NCBI GenBank assembly: GCA_004124475.1
Contig: SCKK01000016.1
Location: 1-64,000 of the forward strand
Length of the DNA: 64,000 nucleotides
From: Fidelibacterota bacterium
Lineage (GTDB): Bacteria > Fidelibacterota > Marinisomatia > Marinisomatales > SCKK01
Direction of reading: 5' to 3'
In this document: positions 9,573-18,377 of the stretch, piece after piece
Layout: every line of letters begins with the position of its first letter
Position numbering within the stretch: the first letter of the stretch is position 1
The notes under the pieces: generated by a model
Seen by the model: only the letters and a program-made list of their open reading frames with translations
Databases searched by the model: none
What the model was told of the DNA's origin: nothing
Translations under genes and position numbers: made by a program

Positions 9573-9913
9573 TCTAACACAAAAATAGTGAGCCATGTAC
9601 AGACGTATTAGTTTGGCTCTACCTATCCAAAACCTGTATATTTCAGTAAGGAATAGGGGATAAAATACCATAAATTAATGAGTATCTTTTTTGGAATAAT
9701 CCAGTTCTAAAGAACATAGCTACGTCCCGAAACTTCGTGACCCTTGGAGCGAATTTCTTATCCGAAGGATCCTTTGGAAAAAGGCGGGGGAGAAGAGGGG
9801 CAGGTGTTCAGAGGAGGATATGAAATATGAATCATCCCGATTTTTCGGGAGAAATTCCCAGCCTAACCCCGATTTAATCAGAGCATACGATAAAGTAGAT
9901 TAAACTCCTAAAA
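9573..9913. other. Intergenic with small inverted repeats
   Basis: No gene seen. It contains the motif ATCCGAAGGATCC (9760-9772), which recurs in other non-coding parts of the window, and a small hairpin CCCGATTTTTCGGG near 9838-9851. Confidence 0.5.
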
Positions 9914-10429
9914 ATGAAAATTTCCGATACAGGCAAGATTTTTTCTATTATTTTTTTTTCAATTATATTGCTGCACTCGCAAACGAATAAATTATTTTGG
10001 GATGGGGAGGACTGGTTGCGACTGACTAAGGAATCTCAAGGATACCCTGAATTTGAATATTTAATGAAGGCATCTTATGTCAATGGAATTTTAGATGGAA
10101 GGTTGTATGACTATTTTACAACGTGGGCAATAAATTCCGGGTTAGCTGATTCACTATTTGCAGAGACTGTAGACTATTTAAGGACTTCAGAAATAATTAG
10201 AGGGCTGGATCACTTTTATGAAGATCCATTAAATGATTATATTCCGGTGATTTCAGCCATTGTGATTGTTAATATGTACGGCGAACGACAACCTATTGAA
10301 ATGATTGAAGCATTTAAAGAAAAGAGCAAGGAATGGATTAACCATCTAACAATACAACTACAGCAGGAAGATATGTTTCGATTAATGGAAGAGAAACGGA
10401 AGAAACATAGGGAGAAGATTAAAGATTAG
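9914..10429 (+). CDS. Secreted protein, weakly Rap1a/Tai-like
   Basis: 171 aa. Signal peptide (IFSIIFFSIILLHSQ), then a helical domain with W-LRLTKES, YVNGILDGRLYDYF, and a charged C-terminal tail (RLMEEKRKKHREKIKD). The pattern W..L....G-(Y/F)-..GxxDG is reminiscent of Rap1a/Tai immunity-like domains, but the match is weak and I would not assign a function. Monocistronic; it converges with the next gene, whose stop lies about 10 bp away. Confidence 0.65.
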   Translation: MKISDTGKIFSIIFFSIILLHSQTNKLFWDGEDWLRLTKESQGYPEFEYLMKASYVNGILDGRLYDYFTTWAINSGLADSLFAETVDYLRTSEIIRGLDHFYEDPLNDYIPVISAIVIVNMYGERQPIEMIEAFKEKSKEWINHLTIQLQQEDMFRLMEEKRKKHREKIKD

Positions 10430-10439
10430 TGCAGAAAAA

Positions 10440-10847
10440 TTATTTTATTCTAAGTAATCCATCTAATTTCGAATAAAGAAAAATTCTGGGATCGTGATAA
10501 AATTTTATATGATTTATATGATACCAATACCGATAGTCATTTGTCCGATCGTAGTGATAAGTAACACCCCTCATTACCGTTTGATCGTTTTTAAGCATGG
10601 GTTCGTAGTTGTGGAGATGGATAATTTTTTGTTCGGAGATTACTTTATTAAAGGGATCTAATTCAGTTATAAACCCTTCCAATTCTGTGACGGTTCTCCC
10701 TGAATTATTATCTATTTGAACGACAATATACAACAGATCATCATCCACGACTCTTATTCTGAGATCGATTTCAAACAGGTTTTGTGGATGCTGCGCAAAA
10801 GGTACTGAAATGAAAATCACTACCAGTAAAATGATTGTTCTTTTCAT
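10440..10847 (-). CDS. Small secreted protein of unknown function
   Basis: 135 aa. A clear signal peptide (MKRTIILLVVIFISVPFAQ) precedes a beta-rich domain with an IDNNSGRTVTELEGFI segment, resembling FxLYD or Ig-like extracytoplasmic domains in which two conserved strands flank an Asn-rich turn. Its promoter region is shared divergently with the M50 protease gene (91 bp gap). No family assignment. Confidence 0.65.
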   Translation of the reverse strand: MKRTIILLVVIFISVPFAQHPQNLFEIDLRIRVVDDDLLYIVVQIDNNSGRTVTELEGFITELDPFNKVISEQKIIHLHNYEPMLKNDQTVMRGVTYHYDRTNDYRYWYHINHIKFYHDPRIFLYSKLDGLLRIK

Positions 10848-10938
10848 ACCTCAATTTATCGCTTCATTAAATGGTAGTCAAGGATAGTAGAATCAAATTG
10901 GAACTTGACTCAAAAGGGAAAGTAAAAGTTCTATTATC

Positions 10939-11991
10939 ATGACAGAAAAAGAATTTAGAGTCATCTTATCTGAGGTTGATGAATTATTCAGTGTTAAGAA
11001 GATTGGTTTCACCAAAACCAGTTGGATGGCGGTTGGAAATATTTATCACGGAAAAACAATCCAAGAGTTAAAAGAAAGGGTAGACAATTTGCCGGCGAAT
11101 GTGGAATTAACCGATAAAAATGGTCAGGTTTGGCTAACAGCAAAAGAAAGGGATGAACCGCTACTGGTAATTCCGACTACCAATTTAATTTTATTTTTAA
11201 TAACAATACTAACGACCATGTTAGCAGGTTCAGTTATGGAGGGTGGTCATCCATTTACTCACCTGTCTGATATTGGAAAAGGGTTTCCTTTCTCGTTTAC
11301 ATTAATGCTAATACTTGGATTCCACGAGTTTGGACATTACTACTATGCACGAAAACACAAGGTAGATGTAACCCTTCCGTATTTTATCCCAGCCCCTACA
11401 TTTATCGGTACCTTAGGAGCATTTATTAAAATAAAGAGTCCCATCCAGAATAGAAAGGCACTTTTGGACATCGGCGCTGCAGGTCCGATCGCGGGATTTA
11501 TAATAGCGATACCAGTACTTTTTATCGGTTTGAGCATGTCACAAGTCGTTCAGATAGAACCCGGTCAAGGTATCATTTTGGGTGATTCCATTATTATGAA
11601 AGTCGCCACTTCATTAATTTTTCCGGGATTAGCAGAGAACGAAGATATCATGCTCAGTTCTGTTGCTTTTGCCGGTTGGATTGGTTTACTTGTAACGATG
11701 TTGAATCTTTTACCTATCGGTCAATTGGATGGAGGTCATATTGCCTATGCTATGTTAGGTGAAAAGCAACAACATTTGGCAAAGTTTGCCTTTTTGGCTT
11801 TATTACCCTTAAGTCTGCTATCGCTAAATTGGCTTTTTTGGGCATTTCTAATTTTACTCTTAATGAGAACCGTCAAACATCCACCAATCCTCGATATTGA
11901 TTCTCCTCTTACAAGAAGGGAAAAAGTAATTGCTTTATCCTGTATTGTAATCTTCATCATTTGTTTTATTCCCGTTCCATTCAGTGGGTGA
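10939..11991 (+). CDS. Site-2 protease family (M50) integral membrane metalloprotease
   Basis: 350 aa. An N-terminal soluble domain (1-75) precedes six or seven membrane segments. The zinc motif HEFGH is at residues 129-133, and the third zinc ligand lies in NLLPIGQLDGGHIAYA (Asp 264). No PDZ domain is present, unlike RseP. The layout (N-terminal domain, then HExxH, then LDGGH) is that of the EGY1/S2P-like group found in cyanobacteria, plants and many bacteria, which cleaves membrane-embedded substrates. The target cannot be inferred from neighbours. A perfect 18-bp palindrome lies 62 bp downstream. Confidence 0.9.
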   Translation: MTEKEFRVILSEVDELFSVKKIGFTKTSWMAVGNIYHGKTIQELKERVDNLPANVELTDKNGQVWLTAKERDEPLLVIPTTNLILFLITILTTMLAGSVMEGGHPFTHLSDIGKGFPFSFTLMLILGFHEFGHYYYARKHKVDVTLPYFIPAPTFIGTLGAFIKIKSPIQNRKALLDIGAAGPIAGFIIAIPVLFIGLSMSQVVQIEPGQGIILGDSIIMKVATSLIFPGLAENEDIMLSSVAFAGWIGLLVTMLNLLPIGQLDGGHIAYAMLGEKQQHLAKFAFLALLPLSLLSLNWLFWAFLILLLMRTVKHPPILDIDSPLTRREKVIALSCIVIFIICFIPVPFSG

Positions 11992-12053
11992 AAACTCACT
12001 ATGACTGGTGTATCAACTAAAAAAAATGTTAACATAAATTCAGCATTTAGTGT

Positions 12054-12071
12054 TTCCCGAAGCTTCGGGAA
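12054..12071. terminator. 18-bp perfect palindrome, possible terminator stem
   Basis: TTCCCGAAGCTTCGGGAA is a perfect inverted repeat between the M50 protease and the PorZ-like gene. No clean T run follows, so termination is possible but not clear. An 11-bp inverted repeat (TTCATCAGCAA at 12101 and its complement at 12158) lies just downstream. Confidence 0.35.
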
Positions 12072-12285
12072 TAATGTGTTTGTGTTTTAATAAAGAAAAA
12101 TTCATCAGCAAATACAAAATTGTATTAAGTGTAGCAATAACTAGTGTTATGAAGATATTGCTGATGAAATATTCACCAAAGGCCGATACAATCGGGTTAA
12201 GAAAGAAAATTCACTTGAGCACATGCTCCAACGGAGTCCCTTCGGGAAACACAATAATACTCAAACACCAGAAGTTATAATTATC

Positions 12286-14760
12286 ATGGTGTTGACAAAA
12301 CGAAATACCAGGCTATCTTGTTTACTCATCAGTATTATTTTTCCAGGATTGGTTTTCAGTCAGAGTCGAGTTGGAGACTGGAAATCATATACCTCTACTC
12401 TCGATGTTCGACAGTCAATTGAATTAGATGGGAAGATTATATCAGCTACATCCGGTGGGATTCTTATTTTTGATAGATTGACAGAATCTTTCGAAGTGTT
12501 GACAAATATTGAGGGACTTATAGAAACAGATCTATCAACTATTGCAATTGACGGTAATGGCTACTTGTGGCTCGGAAGCTCCTCTCCCCGCGGTGTTGTA
12601 CAAATTTACGATTTAGATAAGAAGAGCTCTGTTAAATACTTTGATTTAGAATTATCTCAGATCACTGCAATTACAACCACAGATTCCACAGGATTTGTGG
12701 CTTACTCTCAAAACCTCGATTGGGGGATCTTGGAATTTATATACCAGGATGGAGAATTTATTTTTAGGCAGATATTTAACCCTTCGGAAGAACGATTGGA
12801 TTATATTTATGATTTGGTTGTTCGGGGGGATTCTTTATATGTTGCCACCGATAAAGGTTTATTCGTTGGCGATTATCGTCAATTTATTCTCAATTATCCG
12901 CAGAATTGGGATTATTTAGATGAGTTTTTAGACGCACCTGTTACAAGGTTAAACAATCTAGGCTCACAGTTAGTATTTGTTGCAAACGGTAGAATATGGA
13001 GTTATACGGATTCTCTCCAATTGAGAAATTCCTCGGCTGTAGGGTCTTCTCATATTAAAGATGTCACCATTCTAAATGATGGGACTATTTATGCCTTAAC
13101 CAAGACAAAACTTGTTGAGTATAATGATCAGGGAAGTTTTCAAAATCAGTGGTTTACAAATAGAAAGTCTAATCGATTATTAATACTGGGAGATGGAGAT
13201 TTACTTTTGTCTTCAGGGAAAGGAATTGAATTTTGGGATAGAAGTGACAAAATATTTATTTCATATATTCCCAATACGCTCGTAACAAACCTTTATACAG
13301 CCTTAACAGTTTTGCAAGATGGCCGATTGGTTGCAGCAGGGGAGAAGGGAGTATCTATTTTATCTGAAGAAGGTTGGTACAATCTGGTACCTTCTCGAAC
13401 TGATTCTTCCTTTCATTACTTTACAAATAGCGATTATGATAAATTTGTAGCGGATACTGTTCATTATAAAACAAGTCGGGTTTGGTCAGTCGTAGAACGG
13501 ATAGACGGTACTATTTTTTTCTCCTTCCAGGGTGTATCATCCGATACAAATGAATTTGGAGATCCAATTGGAGGAGGTATTATCAGTTTTCATCCTGATA
13601 GTCCAGCGGAATATGTCGTTTATGATACGACTCAAAACCAATTGAATCCGTTTAATGATATAGGATATCTGAATATTAGACATCTGTATATCGATGATAG
13701 CCAGAATTTGTGGATTTCCAACTTTGGGGCTCAAAACCTGGATAAAAAGATTACAGTATATACAGAACTCGGGGATTGGTTCCACATGCCCCAAACCGGA
13801 ATTGGTGGGCCCTCTATACATCTTTCCGCTCCTACTGATATCCTGGTAACTCGAAGAGGGAAAATATTAGTTGGTGGGAGTAATGATAATGGTTTATTTG
13901 TGCTCACAATTGATAAAGACACTGATGGCGATGGAATAAAGGATGTTTTTGATCCTGATATTGATAACGATGGGATATTAAACGAGAGTGACCCAGATGA
14001 TGATGATGATGGAATACCCGATGAAGTAGATTCCATGATGGTTACCTGGCAATATTTGTCACAAAGTAATAATGAACTGGCAGCTAACACAATATGGGCT
14101 CTCATCGAATCTGAGCAGGACATTATTTGGATACTGACATCTAAAGGACTTCAGAGATTAACTTTTAACTCTCAATTTACTCAAGTAACGCCCTATTTTT
14201 TCACCTACTTTTCGGGAGTGCCATTTGGAGAAGGGTCACACCTCAGACTTGACATAAGAGGAAATCTCTGGGCTTCATCTGTGACAAACGGAGTATATAT
14301 ACTTTTAGCAAATTCTACACCTTGGCCTGACTGGGATGGGTTTCGACATGCCAACAGCCACCTTTTGTCCGATGATGTGACTGATATTGCAATAGACAAT
14401 GCCCGAGGTATTGCCTATATAGCTACATCAAAAGGCATCAATGCACTTAAGATACCCTTCGCAAAACCGAAAAAATCCTATAGCAATGTGATAACATTCC
14501 CGAGCCCATTTCGGATTCCAAGTGAATTCCCAATGGTGATTGATGGGCTTGTGGATAATTCGACGTTGAAAATTATGACGTTATCCGGGAAAGTATTGAG
14601 AGAATTATCAGGTACATTCATCTCGATGAATAGTTATCAGGCATTCTGGGACGGTAAGACTAATAATGGAGAATATGTGGGAACAGGTATTTATTTAGTG
14701 GGAATATATTCTGAGAACGGCCAATCTATGGTTACAAAGATCGTTGTTATCAGGGAGTGA
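12286..14760 (+). CDS. PorZ-like beta-propeller protein with FlgD-like C-terminal sorting domain
   Basis: 824 aa from the ATG at 12286, chosen because it heads a signal peptide (RLSCLLISIIFPGLVFSQ); a longer frame from 12223 would bury it. The mature start SRVGDWKSYTSTLDVRQS and the repeated GxLWLGSSxxGxxxxD blades match the N-terminal beta-propeller of PorZ-type T9SS proteins. Residues near 545-580 are calcium-binding thrombospondin type 3-like repeats (DTDGDGIKD, DIDNDGI, DPDDDDDGIPD). The C-terminus (about 735-824; FPSPFRIPSE, FWDGKTNNGEYVGTGIYLV, then KIVVIRE) is a FlgD-like Ig/T9SS type A sorting domain. It is likely secreted by type IX secretion and attached to the surface. Whether it is a true PorZ cannot be said from sequence alone. 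Confidence 0.82.
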   Translation: MVLTKRNTRLSCLLISIIFPGLVFSQSRVGDWKSYTSTLDVRQSIELDGKIISATSGGILIFDRLTESFEVLTNIEGLIETDLSTIAIDGNGYLWLGSSSPRGVVQIYDLDKKSSVKYFDLELSQITAITTTDSTGFVAYSQNLDWGILEFIYQDGEFIFRQIFNPSEERLDYIYDLVVRGDSLYVATDKGLFVGDYRQFILNYPQNWDYLDEFLDAPVTRLNNLGSQLVFVANGRIWSYTDSLQLRNSSAVGSSHIKDVTILNDGTIYALTKTKLVEYNDQGSFQNQWFTNRKSNRLLILGDGDLLLSSGKGIEFWDRSDKIFISYIPNTLVTNLYTALTVLQDGRLVAAGEKGVSILSEEGWYNLVPSRTDSSFHYFTNSDYDKFVADTVHYKTSRVWSVVERIDGTIFFSFQGVSSDTNEFGDPIGGGIISFHPDSPAEYVVYDTTQNQLNPFNDIGYLNIRHLYIDDSQNLWISNFGAQNLDKKITVYTELGDWFHMPQTGIGGPSIHLSAPTDILVTRRGKILVGGSNDNGLFVLTIDKDTDGDGIKDVFDPDIDNDGILNESDPDDDDDGIPDEVDSMMVTWQYLSQSNNELAANTIWALIESEQDIIWILTSKGLQRLTFNSQFTQVTPYFFTYFSGVPFGEGSHLRLDIRGNLWASSVTNGVYILLANSTPWPDWDGFRHANSHLLSDDVTDIAIDNARGIAYIATSKGINALKIPFAKPKKSYSNVITFPSPFRIPSEFPMVIDGLVDNSTLKIMTLSGKVLRELSGTFISMNSYQAFWDGKTNNGEYVGTGIYLVGIYSENGQSMVTKIVVIRE

Positions 14761-14781
14761 AGGTTTTTTATTTATAAATGG

Positions 14782-15870
14782 TTAGTTCGTAGCGGGTTTG
14801 GTCACTAATTGTTTGGGAAAAAACTCCGGAATAAGTCCGAACTCCCCCTCAAGCTCATCTGCAATAGTCCGAATCATTTTCTTTCGTTCGCTATGATGGA
14901 GGAAGGCGCTTTTCATGGCATCTAATGTAATTTCTCTGAAATCGTAAAGATTGAATCCGAATTGTTCATGAGCAATAAGAAATTCATTTGTCATTGTTGT
15001 ATCGGATATTAATCGATTGTCCGTATTCAGAGTTACTCTTAACCCCTTATCATAATAATATCGCATAGGGTGTTTTTTTAAAGAGCTGATACTTTTTGTG
15101 TGGACATTACTTGTTAGACACACTTCCATAGCAATTCTGTGATCGATAATGTATTGTAATAAGTCAGGATCTTCTCTTAACCGAGTTCCATGCCCAATTC
15201 GATGGGCGCCACAATAATGTACCGCCTGGTGGATTGACTCTGGTCCATATGCTTCACCTGCATGAATAGTGGCATTAATATTATTATTGAGAATAAGATA
15301 AAAAGCTTCTCGATGGTCTTTTGCCGGGAAATTTTCTTCTGCTCCCGCCAGGTCAAATCCCACAACACCGTTATTTTTAAATTGAACAGCCAGATTAGCC
15401 AGGAGCAGTGAAGTTTCCGGATTGATATTTCTGATCCCACAAATAATGATACCACATTTGATGTTAAAATCATTTTCCGCTTCGTCTAATCCTTTTCTGA
15501 CTGCTTCTACCGATTGTTGAGGCGACATTCCCGCTTGTGTATGTAATATAGGAGAGTACCTGATCTCAATGTATTTTACATTTTCTCCTGCCACATCCTC
15601 AGCTAATTCATACGCAGTTCGAGTAAGGCTCTCAGGAGTTTGAAGTACACTCAAAGTGATTTCAAATCGATCAATATATTCTTCTAAAGAGATTCTATTT
15701 TTTCCTATTGACAACACATTTTTCAACCGGTTCATATCCATTGAGGGGAGTTCAACTTTATTCTGCTTCGCCAGTTCGATCATGGACTGAACACGTAGTG
15801 ACCCGTCCAAATGACAGTGCAGCTCCACTTTAGGGAGTCTATGTAGAATTTCTTTTGTGATTTTATTCAT
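14782..15870 (-). CDS. add: Adenosine deaminase
   Basis: 362 aa, the usual length. Zinc-binding HCHLDGS sits at residues 18-24; catalytic Glu in ATIHAGEAYGP; GHGTRL; SNVHTKS (in place of SNxxT); and LNTDNRLIS with the catalytic Asp pair region. It converts adenosine (or deoxyadenosine) to inosine in purine salvage, in the cytoplasm. In some lineages this family includes adenine deaminases; the SNVHT and TDNRLIS variants fit adenosine deaminase. It converges with the PorZ-like gene (21 bp gap); the OPT transporter ends 108 bp upstream on the same strand. Confidence 0.9.
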   Translation of the reverse strand: MNKITKEILHRLPKVELHCHLDGSLRVQSMIELAKQNKVELPSMDMNRLKNVLSIGKNRISLEEYIDRFEITLSVLQTPESLTRTAYELAEDVAGENVKYIEIRYSPILHTQAGMSPQQSVEAVRKGLDEAENDFNIKCGIIICGIRNINPETSLLLANLAVQFKNNGVVGFDLAGAEENFPAKDHREAFYLILNNNINATIHAGEAYGPESIHQAVHYCGAHRIGHGTRLREDPDLLQYIIDHRIAMEVCLTSNVHTKSISSLKKHPMRYYYDKGLRVTLNTDNRLISDTTMTNEFLIAHEQFGFNLYDFREITLDAMKSAFLHHSERKKMIRTIADELEGEFGLIPEFFPKQLVTKPATN

Positions 15871-15978
15871 GAGTCGTATCCGAAAAGATCATTTTTGTTA
15901 GAATTGACATGTCTACCCGTTCTCCGTAGTCACTACGAAGGATGAATCGTTCCGTACGACAGATAGATCGGAGTAGAC

Positions 15979-17928
15979 TTATGCATTATTTTCACGACGT
16001 TTCGCCACATTGTAAAGCAGATAAATCACCACTGCAAGGAGAATAACACCTGGCCATGTTCCTAACGGTTCCTGGATAATTGCTAATACATTGGCGTCTC
16101 CACTTATCACAATTGGAATTGCCATTAGGATTCCCACCAAGGCTTCTCCCGTGATTAAACCGGATGCAAAAAGAAGTCCGTTGTTTGAGATTCCTTCATC
16201 ATCATCTTTTAGTGAACTTTCAGGTGATAACTTATTTTTTCTTTTAGCCGAAAATTTTACACCCCAAGCGACGAGTCCCCCTAAAAAGATTGGGACAGAT
16301 AATTCAAAAGGTAGATATATTCCAACTGCCACAGCCAAAACGGGCAAACGAAATGTTGCTTGCCGTTTTTCCTGTCTTTTATCTATAATAATAATGATAA
16401 TAGCAATTACCATCCCAATGAAAATAATATTCCAAGGGAGATTCCGATCAAACACTCCTTGAGCAACGGAAGCCATCAATGTGGCTTGGGGTGCAGCTAA
16501 TGGATTGGGATGTTCTGCGGTCGGTATACCGATTCCGTATGCTTTTTCAATTAGAACCAACACTGGAGACAGGACAAAAGCTGCCGATATTACTCCCACC
16601 ATTTGCATAACCTGCTGTTTCCAGGGAGTGGCGCCTAAGATGTATCCGGCTTTTAAATCCTGAAGATTATCCCCACCAATAGCGGCGGCACAAGCTACAA
16701 CCGCGCCTATAAAAATGGCAGCAGCCGGACCTACCGGATTATCCGCGCCTAACAGTGCCAAAAGAAGTAAAGATGAAAAGAGGATGGTTGCGATAGTAAC
16801 TCCTGAAATCGGGTTGTTTGAACTTCCTACCAATCCAGCCATGTAAGCTGCAACTGCTGAAAAAAGAAACCCGGCAATTAACATAACTACTGCCATCAGA
16901 AGTGAAGGCACCAGACTCTGAATTACATAATAATAAACACCGAAGATGGGGAGTAATGATATTACAAGGGCTATTCCCACCCATTTGATAGGTGTGTCAC
17001 GTTCTACTCTTGGTACATCGTGAAAACTTGATACGACACCTTTCCGGTAAGTTTGCAGACTGGCTCTGATTCCTGTTAAAATTGATGAGCGAAGATTGAT
17101 CAGCGCCCATAATCCACCGATGACCATAGCTCCTACACCTAAGAAACGTGTTTTGTCGGACCAGATTTGTGATGCCCATTCTACTGCGTGAATGGGGACG
17201 CCATCCGTAACAGGCCAGGGATGACTGGCAGCATAGATTGGAATTGCCACTAACCAGTTGATGGCACCTCCCAGAAAAACCAGAATAGCAATGTTAATGC
17301 CTACGATATAGCCAACAGATACCAGAGCAGGAGACAGGTTTGAACCAAAATATGCTATCGAAGGTCCCACTCTAACCCCAACTTCCAGGACACCGGTCCA
17401 AAGTCTGAGACCTGTTTCACCAAACTTAAAGAAAGCGCCAAGGAGTCCTGCCTGGGCAATATATTTTATTCCGGAACCCCCTCTTTCGCCAACACGCAGT
17501 ACTTCAGCAGTTGCCACACCTTCTGGGAATTTAAGTTTTTCTTCAACGATCAGAGCCCGCCGGAGTGGAATGGTAAAAAGTACGCCAATAATACCTCCCA
17601 GACCTGCAATGATGGTCGTCTGCCAGTAATCAAAAGTAAACCAATAGTGCATGACAATAAGAGCGGGTAGCGTAAAAATCACGCCAGCAGCGAGGGATTC
17701 CCCTGCGGAGGCGGCAGTTTGAACAATATTGTTTTCGAGTATGTTCGACTTTCGGAATAACCTTAGTATTGCCATGGAAATAACAGCCGCCGGTATGGAT
17801 GCCGAAACTGTCATTCCTGCAAATAATCCTAAATATGCGTTTGCTCCTGCTAATATGATGGAAAGTAAAATGCCGAGAATAACAGCTTTGATTGTGATTT
17901 CAGGTAGAGAATTATTACGGCTTTTCAT
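15979..17928 (-). CDS. OPT family oligopeptide transporter
   Basis: 649 aa with about 14-16 hydrophobic segments. Features of the OPT family: EITIKAVILGILLSIILAGANAYLGLFAGMTVSAS at the N-terminus, NIVQTAASAGESLAAG, the KFPEGVATAEVLR loop, and GGDNLQDLKAGYILGATPWKQQ near residue 425. These are inner-membrane proton-coupled importers of peptides; the substrate in bacteria is often unknown. It is separate from the riboswitch-controlled receptor, which lies about 450 bp away on the other strand. Confidence 0.92.
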   Translation of the reverse strand: MKSRNNSLPEITIKAVILGILLSIILAGANAYLGLFAGMTVSASIPAAVISMAILRLFRKSNILENNIVQTAASAGESLAAGVIFTLPALIVMHYWFTFDYWQTTIIAGLGGIIGVLFTIPLRRALIVEEKLKFPEGVATAEVLRVGERGGSGIKYIAQAGLLGAFFKFGETGLRLWTGVLEVGVRVGPSIAYFGSNLSPALVSVGYIVGINIAILVFLGGAINWLVAIPIYAASHPWPVTDGVPIHAVEWASQIWSDKTRFLGVGAMVIGGLWALINLRSSILTGIRASLQTYRKGVVSSFHDVPRVERDTPIKWVGIALVISLLPIFGVYYYVIQSLVPSLLMAVVMLIAGFLFSAVAAYMAGLVGSSNNPISGVTIATILFSSLLLLALLGADNPVGPAAAIFIGAVVACAAAIGGDNLQDLKAGYILGATPWKQQVMQMVGVISAAFVLSPVLVLIEKAYGIGIPTAEHPNPLAAPQATLMASVAQGVFDRNLPWNIIFIGMVIAIIIIIIDKRQEKRQATFRLPVLAVAVGIYLPFELSVPIFLGGLVAWGVKFSAKRKNKLSPESSLKDDDEGISNNGLLFASGLITGEALVGILMAIPIVISGDANVLAIIQEPLGTWPGVILLAVVIYLLYNVAKRRENNA

Positions 17929-18148
17929 TTGCTAAACTTCTAAATATTGGCGTGAAAATAGATTGCAGGATTAAAGAAAACAAGAATCATCTTTAATATC
18001 TCCTTGTTATGGATTTATGAATTCTTTTGTATCTTATAGATAATATTTGTGCTTTTCCACCCACAGGGTCTTTCTGACAGGATCCTTCGGATATTATGAA
18101 AAAATAAAAAATGATCGACGGGAAATCGTTATCCATAATGCGTGCCCG

Positions 18149-18223
18149 CCCTGTACGCTCTCCCGAAGTTTTAAGACTACAGGGCAAGCTTTTTACCCTG
18201 TACGCTCCTTCGTCACTACAGGG
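18149..18223. repeat. Tandem REP-like hairpins
   Basis: Two adjacent hairpins share arms CCCTGTA/TACAGGG (18149-18184 and 18196-18223), each followed by GCAAGCTTTT or GCAGGCTTTT. A related hairpin is found at 41328-41357. They are G+C-rich in an A+T-rich intergenic region and look like REP-type elements. Confidence 0.6.
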
Positions 18224-18290
18224 CAGGCTTTTCACTATTCACGTTTCCCCTATTGCATTCTGTTCAATTTCTGTGTAATTTCCTACTAAG

Positions 18291-18377
18291 CAGGGGTGCT
18301 GTTCTGAAATAAGTCGGAGTGGCTGAGATTAAACCCTTGATACCTGATCTGGATAATGCCAGCGTAGGGAGGCAACT
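18291..18377 (+). promoter_or_regulatory. TPP riboswitch (THI element)
   Basis: The conserved core GGCTGAGATTAAACCCTTGA, then CCTGATCTGGATAATGCC and AGCGTAGGGAGGC, matches the TPP aptamer almost base for base. An upstream GGGGTGCTG arm completes the P1/P2 side. The aptamer runs into the ribosome-binding site of the receptor gene (ATG at 18378), suggesting translational control: thiamine pyrophosphate would hide AGGGAGG. Confidence 0.95.

Noticed and set aside
9914-10429. Rap1a/Tai immunity protein
   Set aside because: Only a vague W/G/Y pattern; no type VI effector nearby.
12050-12280. 76-codon frame before the PorZ-like gene
   Set aside because: It begins inside an 18-bp palindrome, lacks a ribosome-binding site and covers an inverted repeat region.
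18149-18223. CRISPR-like tandem repeat
   Set aside because: Only two units, palindromic arms with different interiors and no spacers; no cas genes in the window.
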